Shown here one piece after another: positions 57,408 through 64,000 of a stretch of DNA of 64,000 bases. A program made the translations under genes and the position numbers. Position 1 is the first letter of the stretch. Each line of letters starts with the position of its first letter. The DNA is from Ancistrus triradiatus (taxonomy: Eukaryota > Chordata > Actinopteri > Siluriformes > Loricariidae): contig JAJAGP010000279.1 of NCBI GenBank assembly GCA_025084515.1, forward strand, positions 455,394-519,393, given 5' to 3'. The notes beneath the pieces are model-generated. The model had not been told where the DNA came from and did not search any database. It worked only from the letters and a program-made list of their open reading frames with translations.

Positions 57408-60373
57408 GTAAGAGATGGTGATTGTGGTTTTATGAGGCTATGCAAGTTCGATTTAGCAGACATCATTGATTTACAGTGCATGCACACAGACATGATTAGA
57501 TCCTCTTACGCCGTGCCGGCCTTTGCCATTTAAAGCGTTTAAAGCCTATAATTCATTTGCACTTTCGTTAGGCCACGCATGAATTAATCCTTTTCCGTGC
57601 AGACTGATTTAGATCCAGATGTTCAGGCTTTAAATAACAGTCCTCCATCATCTTTTGTAGCAACATTAGCTGGGTTAGCAATGCAATGCTGAAGGAAGCA
57701 GGCTGATTTCTGCCATCTCAGCTAACAGCTGCATACAAAACCAAAGGCACAGTCACTGTTAATAGGAGGTGCGTTTATGATTTTATTAATTATAGCGAAA
57801 ACTTCATGCATGTATGCACACATTCATTCATTTGCTTGGCGGATTTGATTTCATCCTGAACGCACGCGCAAATCAGCAGCCCATTGCAGTGCATTCGCAG
57901 CATTTTTGTACTTCAACTTCGACTTCGTACGTCTGTTTTATTTAATGTTTCGTGTAAAGCGTGGAGACTATATCAAAACGAACAAAACACACGATATCGC
58001 TTGGTAGTGTGAAAACTGGGCGTGAAACGCGTTCTACCAGGTTGCGCATCACTATGCGATTCTTCAAATTGTAGACTCGACTCCAGATTCAGAGTGTTTC
58101 TTTGGGCAAGAATCGATTCACTTAAATTAAAAAAATTATATTCACACGAATCTAATGAACTTTAAGTCCAAATAAATCTTACAGCTCTCTTACAGACTTT
58201 CTTTGCGAAATTACATTTATAGCCTCCGAGTCGATTCCCAGTGCCTGGATTTGAAGAGTCGACTCTTTTTGGAATCGACTCCAAGCACTAATGGCAAGCA
58301 GATCGTGTTGTGTGTGCGCCAAGCCAGTGACGAGGGTTTAATAAAACGATTTTGGAAATCATAATGCATTCTGTGAACAGATACATTTAGAAATGTATCA
58401 TAGTCTGGTCATGAAAGATGTGATTGTAAAATAACTTACTAAACATGCGTTATGCTCAGGTGATGGAGGGAATCTAATCAATCAGTAAAAACCCATATGA
58501 ACACAATTTCCATTTACCTTAATATATTCAGTCAGCCAATATTGAGCTTCTGTGTTAGCTTTTTTAAATTTTACACGGCTAACAAATATTACAAGTCTTT
58601 CTCACCTAAAATGTTTACCACATACCCAAGTGTTCATGTATCACAAAATTGTTGTCTATGTGTATATTGTACCATAGCTAAGGTTATTAAAGTACAGTCA
58701 CTGTTCAGATTGTATTTTCATACTGTTCTTAAACGTTTTTCTCTCTACCAAATGGTTCAGTAGTATAAAATCTGACTTAAAAACTACAAAGATGATATGA
58801 CTTTTATGTGCTATTATGCTGGTCAGTTAGCAAAACCAAGCTAGTCATGCTCCATGGTGGCCCGAGTTGGTTTGTGCTGGTAAGTGTTGGTCTGGTGGTG
58901 GTTTAGCTGATGAACCAGAATTGTCTTGCTGGTATTTCTGGCAAAGCTGGTTGACCAGAACACCAGATGTCTAAAACACAAGATATGCTGTTTTGGTGGG
59001 GTTTGTAGCTAACTTTGAGCATAATACCAAAAGTTAGCCAGTACATGGCTAGCACGTGCAGCTGTAAACAGTTTTATAAACATTAAATCATCTTTTTTTT
59101 CAATTAAAAGACAAATGTGTTCAGTAATGGCAGATTTTTATACATAATGATATTCAGACTTTTAAGACACATTTCAAAACAATGGGATATAACTACTCAT
59201 CGTGACCATGGGGCATAGGGGTGCAGTCTAAAGTCTTATTAATTTAAGGCCTTAAATTTAGGGGTGTTGCTAAATTAAGGCCTGTGGACTAATACTTTTC
59301 ATGTTTTGATAGTCGCATTAATACATTTTCACTTTAATATAAATAAAAAGATAACAGCATTGCAATAGATGTAAAATTGTAAGCATTTTCACAAGTTAAA
59401 ATTAGGGTTTGGAGTTTGTGAAAGCCATTTCCCAATAAAGCACCATAAAATGTTGATTTGTACATATTTCGCTTATTGCTACCTTGGTTAATGTTTGGAC
59501 TTAAACAGATTACAACATAATCCTTTCAATATATGTGGTTTTAATACTTTTTAAAAGTAGTTTGGAACAATGGTCCAAATACAGTTTGGTGGCAGATAGT
59601 CAGACAGTGGCAGCCTATATCTATTCTAAATATCTCATGGGGAAATGTGCTTTGCTTCTCTACCTGATGAAAAACTAATAAAATGGGAAAAAAAAGTCTC
59701 CGGCTGTCTTACGGTTTGTTCTTCTAGTGCCAGATGTAACACGACATTATAAACAAGTATTACCTTGTCATTAACCACTAAGTCTAAAGAGGGTATTCAT
59801 CGGGATGGGTGTTGTATGGTGTAGGTAGAGATTCACCACTATAATGTACATCATATTAGCTATAATTTGGATAAGTTTGGATATAGTGTCACTATAGTTT
59901 GGATAGTGGGTTTATCAGACATCATAAAAAGTTGTTTCCAAGTGCAGAACGCTGGGTGGTGAAATATTAAAAGGTCAAATGCTCTACATGAAAATCACTG
60001 AAAATGATTTCTTGAAAAACAATTAAAGGTTGCAAGCAGTCCTTAAAAATAGACATGCTATGTTGTAGCTTACTTTTTTAATATGGTCATGTCACCATAA
60101 TGTATTAAAAATGTGATGTTAGTTATACAAATACAGTTTCATAAATTTCTAAATTTGGAGATGCACTGAAATTACAGTGCCTGAAGATTTAATGTTAAGT
60201 TAATCTCACAAACAAACACTCTAAGGTCGTGGCTTTGCCCTTAGACGTTTCTGACAAGGGATTTAAATATCAAAGGATTTGATTAAGGAAGTGTGGGACA
60301 GGTGAGATGAATCAATGGCAACCCAAAAATCTACCTTTTAAACACTTTTCAGAATGGTCACCTCTGCAATTAG
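57408..60373. other. coro1c intron, no exon seen
   Basis: AT-rich unique-looking sequence. The 88-codon frame at 58497-58763 has no family features. Confidence 0.5.
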
Positions 60374-61440
60374 ACCACTGCAAACCCAGCCTCCTCCCTG
60401 AGGAGCAATGGAGACTTGGGAGCCCGCCCCAGCATATCATAGGAGACCAGAGATATACACACATACAGAATCAATGCGACATGCAATCTGCACTTTCAGT
60501 GACATGGAGATAACCCAGCCTAAACTCATGCTGCCATCTGAGCCAATAATACTCTGGAAAAACTCCTGCTGGGCATTGCAACTCAACCCAGTGCTGAACC
60601 TCTCTGGAGTGGTGATGCGGGGCCAGATTCACGAAAGCTTTCTTAAGAAAAAACTTGCGAAGGTTCTTAAGACAAACACTGAAGTTCATAGGAATGTTCT
60701 TGAAAGCAATCCTAGAAAAAAACTTAAGTTCTCAAATATTATCTAATGAAATTCATAATTATTTTCTTTGTAATGACCGTTATTTCCGTTATTAGTTTAA
60801 TCCTCTCTGAGGACGGCAAAATGGAGGAAATTCAAACCATGCGTTCAAAAATCTTTAGCAAACGAAATAGAAATGATGGAGGAAGAAATAGCCGGCTTTG
60901 CCATAAATTTTCCTTGTGTAGACTTTTGTATTTTAAGGATGACCTTCACTCGAAAGGCTTTTAAGCATTCAAATTGAAATGTACGCCTTATTTCCGGTCA
61001 CTGAATTGTTTAACATATTAAATTTCGATGCTCAACTTCATCTCTTACAGCTCAAGATAAGTGAGGTTATCTTGAGGTTAAGAAAACATTTAAGAACATG
61101 ATGTGTTCAAGAATACCACTCCTTCTTAGAATTGTTCTTAAGAAGAGAGTTAAGAAAAAAATAAGATGATTCCTAAGACGTTATTTGAAGAATAACAAAC
61201 TTTCGTAACTTTTTTACTAAGAATGAAGTTGAATGAAAACACACATTTAAGAAGATTTTCTTTTTTAAGAAACTTTTGTGAATCCGGCCCCTGGAGTGAA
61301 GACCAGGAGTGGTAATTTAGTATTGTAGGTCCCAGGGCTCTTATATATCTCCAGTCTACCAAGTCATGCCAGGGTGGCTTCCCAAATCTCCAGCGACCCT
61401 CAGGGTAGGGATTGGGCCAGAGGGTCGTCACATGTGCACA
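60374..61440. repeat. Large inverted repeat enclosing a MITE
   Basis: The left arm, CCCTGAGGAGCAATGGAGAC with TTGGGAGCCCGCCCCAGCAT and GACCAGAGATATA (60397-60460), matches the reverse complement of 61325-61405 (CCCTGAGGGTCGCTGGAGAT, TTGGGAAGCCACCCTGGCAT, GACTGGAGATATA). The arms lie about 0.85 kb apart, with the MITE at 60619-61291 between them. Confidence 0.75.
60619..61291. mobile_element. MITE with GGGGCCAGATTCAC ends
   Basis: GGGGCCAGATTCACGAAAGC with TTTCTTAAGAAAAAA at the left is the inverted partner of TTTTTTAAGAAACTTTTGTG with AATCCGGCCCC at the right. Many TTCTTAAGA and CTTAAGAAC sub-repeats fill the ends. It is a non-coding DNA transposon derivative in the coro1c intron. Confidence 0.8.
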
Positions 61441-61837
61441 TGCGCTCACAGTGGGAGACTTTAGAGATATCATTAACGCACGTCTTTGGAATGTGGGTGG
61501 AAACTATAGTACCGCCATAGTATAGTATACTATAGTAACTACACAAAGGCAGTGGCCAGGCTGGAGCTCGAACCTGGGTTTATGGGGCTGTGAGGTGACA
61601 GTGCTAACCTCTGCCTGCTGTGTTGTTATATAGTATAATGTTTAATGATCCCGATTTTGATTATTGTCATGTCTGCTTGATGAAGTGCAGCTTACAGTAA
61701 TGGATGGCCTTTAATGATGACATGTCTGGTTTGTTCTTTTCCATTTTACCCTCGTTAAAGGATCCTAATCGATCCAACATGAGCTCGGCTTAAACCGAAC
61801 CGATCTGTAAGATGTTTCTTGCCGTCCATTTCTTCAG

Positions 61838-63233
61838 AGATGATCCGGCGAGTGGTTCGGCAGAGCAAATTCCGCCACGTCTTCGGCCAGGCAGTGAAGA
61901 ACGATCAGTGCTACGATGACATCAGGGTGTCGCGGGTCACCTGGGACAGCGCCTTCTGCGCCGTCAACCCCAAGTTTGTCGCCATCATTGTTGAAGCCAG
62001 TGGGGGCGGAGCCTTCATCGTTCTCCCTCTTCAGAAGGTAATCAGTATGATATGAATGAGTGACTCTTCTTACCAGACCTCAGTCCATCACAGGGCCCCG
62101 TATCAGCACCACCCAAACTCCATGATGCAAGCCAGCCGGCGGTTTGTACCCTAGTCCTCAGATGTTAGTTTCTACCAGCTGTCTCTTACTGCCGAGCCAC
62201 AGGATCTACATTGAACCCGGTTGCCTTGAATCGTGTTGGAGCGTGAATGCCCCCCTTCATGTTTGTACCTACTTTGTGGCGTTTTTTTTTTGTTTCATCT
62301 TGGGCCCACTTGACACACAGCCTTCTCATAAGTCTTATAATAAATGTACCGATTATGTGACGCACTGATTTTCGGCTTCTCGTGCTGCATGTATAAAAGA
62401 GAGAGCATGGTACAGGTTGCCAAGTGAGTGTACGCCCTACATTTTATGATTGCTGTCACACAGGGGAATCCCCGGTATGATTGCACACCACAGACCCAAC
62501 CTCCATGACCCACAAGGCTCCGAAGCTCGGAAGCTCCCGAGCCACAGTGGTTGGTTTTCTGCCTCTGGAGAGTTAAGGGTTGAGTCGAGGTTGGAAGTTG
62601 CAAGTCATTCCCTTTTCCCATTCCTGTTTCATCTGTTCCTGAGTTTCCATTTTGCCTGGACGCTTCCAGAGTTCCACAGGTCACAGGGGCTGGGTCTGTG
62701 GTTTGCAAACGGACCAAGGGCTCCCTCATGTGTCAGCTACAAATGAAGTACTTCTAAGGTTAGAATTCTTCCCTGAATAATCAGTAAATCAGTGTGTCAT
62801 GTAATAACCGCTGTTGAGGTTTGCTTGTGTGTATATATAGCGTTAGAAAGTTGAATTCCTCTAATTGTGTAACTTTTTTTTTTTTGCAGACGGGTCGTAT
62901 AGATAAGGCGTACCCCACCGTCTGTGGGCACACAGGCCCCGTGCTGGACATCGACTGGTGCCCTCACAACGATCACGTGATTGCCAGCGGCTCTGAAGAC
63001 TGCACCGTCATGGTACTTCAAGCCCATTTCGACCTCTGCGTTGTATGTTTGTCCGTTAGGCGAAGTGAGTCCTAATACTGCACTGGTTTCAATGTGGTCT
63101 CAGGTGTGGCAGATCCCAGAGAACGGACTTACTGCTCCTCTCTCTGAACCCGTCGTGGTGTTGGAGGGCCACTCCAAGAGGGTTGGCATTGTGACGTGGC
63201 ACCCCACGGCCCGTAATGTCCTACTCAGTGCTG
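61838..63233 (+). CDS. coro1c: Coronin-1C, canonical N-terminal exons (partial gene)
   Basis: Three exons, 61838-62037, 62890-63012 and 63104-63233, encode MIRRVVRQSKFRHVFGQAVK, then DDIRVSRVTWDS, then KTGRIDKAYPTVCGHTGPVL-type and SGSEDCTVMVWQIPEN text. They end in EGHSKRVGIVTWHPTARNVL. This is the conserved coronin start and the first WD40 repeats of the beta-propeller, very close to mammalian coronin-1C. Coronin-1C binds F-actin and Arp2/3, and acts in lamellipodia and endocytic recycling. The last donor (GCTG|GTAGGT, phase 1) leads to exons outside the window. Initiation at 61840 gives the ordinary protein; a Met-Ile replaces the usual Met before RRVVRQ. It lies downstream of ssh1 on the same strand, an ancient gene neighbourhood. 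Confidence 0.93.
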
Positions 63234-63370
63234 GTAGGTACCTTCTGGCTAATTTCCCCACATTTTATTCCGCTTTTCTTTGTCAGGGTGTGGCGGGTTT
63301 GCAGTTTGCCTCTGCACCTCCTTGTTAGTTACATGAATAGATTAAATAACTTTAAAAACATTTATATGTA

Positions 63371-64000
63371 CAGTGGGGCAAAAAAGTATTTAGTCAGCTA
63401 CTGATTGTGCAAGTTCTTCTACTTAGAAAGATGAGAGAGGTCTGTAATTTTCATCATAGATACACTTCAACTATGAGAGAAAAAATGAGAAAAACAAATC
63501 CAGAAAATCACATTGTACGATTTTTAAATAAATTAATCGTAACTCATGGTGGAAAATAAGTATTTGGTTACCCACAAACATGCAAGATTTCTGGCTGTCA
63601 CAGACCTGTAACTTCTGTCCTCCACTCGTTACCTGTATTAATGGCACCTGTTTGACCTCGTTATCTGTATAAAAGACACCTGTCCCCAGCCTCAAACATT
63701 CAGACTCCAAACTCAACCATGGCCAAGACCAAAGAGCTGTTGAAGGACACCAGGAAGAAAACTGTAGACCTGCACCAGGCTGGGAAGAGTGAATCTACAA
63801 AAGGCAAGCAGGTTGGTGTGAATAAATCAACTGTGGGAGCAATTGTAAGACATACAAGACCATTGATAATCTCCCTCGATCTGGGGCTCCACGCAAGATC
63901 TCATCCCGTGGGGTCAAAATGATCATGAGAACGGTGAGCAAAAATCCCAGAACTACACGGAGGGACCTGATGAATGACCTGCAGAGAGCTGGGACCAAAG
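63371..64000 (+). mobile_element. Tc1-like transposon, left end and start of transposase (cut by window end)
   Basis: TA then CAGTGGGGCAAAAAAGTATT begins the terminal repeat; an inner repeat GGTGGAAAATAAGTATTTGG lies at 63548-63567. ATG 63719 starts MAKTKELLKDTRKKTVDLHQ, then VGVNKSTVGAIV. It then frameshifts by loss of part of the KWKTYK region, with VSKNPRTTRRDLMNDLQ read in another frame. It is the same family as the element broken at 705-8755. It sits in a coro1c intron. Confidence 0.88.

Noticed and set aside
62295..62729. 144-codon minus-strand open frame inside a coro1c intron
   Set aside because: There are no family features, it is antisense to an intron, and it is probably repeat-derived chance coding.

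Overview
This is genomic DNA of a ray-finned fish (teleost). The evidence is vertebrate genes split by GT-AG introns, many Tc1/mariner and hAT relics, tRNA-headed SINEs with a shared LINE-type tail, and the teleost LINE tail that reads as a GCGCTATATAAAT-like sequence. An otophysan (catfish or characin group) would fit, but the sequence does not prove it.

Layout. (1) 1-9050 is a nested stack of transposons. A minisatellite was hit by a Tc1 element; the Tc1 was then hit by a large gag-bearing LTR element and by a 5'-truncated LINE. Part of the LTR-Tc1 structure is present twice. (2) 9050-24050 is gene-poor and carries SINEs, hAT MITEs, a Tc1 relic and a ~600 bp retroelement present in two copies. 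(3) 24474-40568, plus strand, is a complete 15-exon slingshot phosphatase gene, ssh1, predicted at 904 aa, with a CpG-rich promoter just upstream. (4) 40569-53640 is intergenic or 3'UTR sequence with MITEs, SINEs and AT microsatellites. (5) From 53642 to beyond the window end, plus strand, lies coro1c (coronin-1C). Its canonical WD40 exons begin at 61838. Two large upstream exons (53642-54935 and 55097-56230) encode about 810 residues of acidic, proline-rich sequence and join the coronin exon in frame. A GA-rich candidate 5'UTR exon near 57.3 kb would drive the ordinary short coronin. (6) Another copy of the first Tc1 family begins at 63371 inside a coronin intron.

The two genes are functionally related. 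Slingshot-1 dephosphorylates and activates the actin-severing protein cofilin, and coronin-1C binds F-actin and Arp2/3. As I recall, SSH1 and CORO1C are also adjacent in the same head-to-tail order in human 12q24, so this is conserved synteny. The most interesting signals are the long N-terminal coronin extension, a Glu at the position of the expected general-acid Asp in this slingshot, and the mosaic LTR/Tc1 structure.
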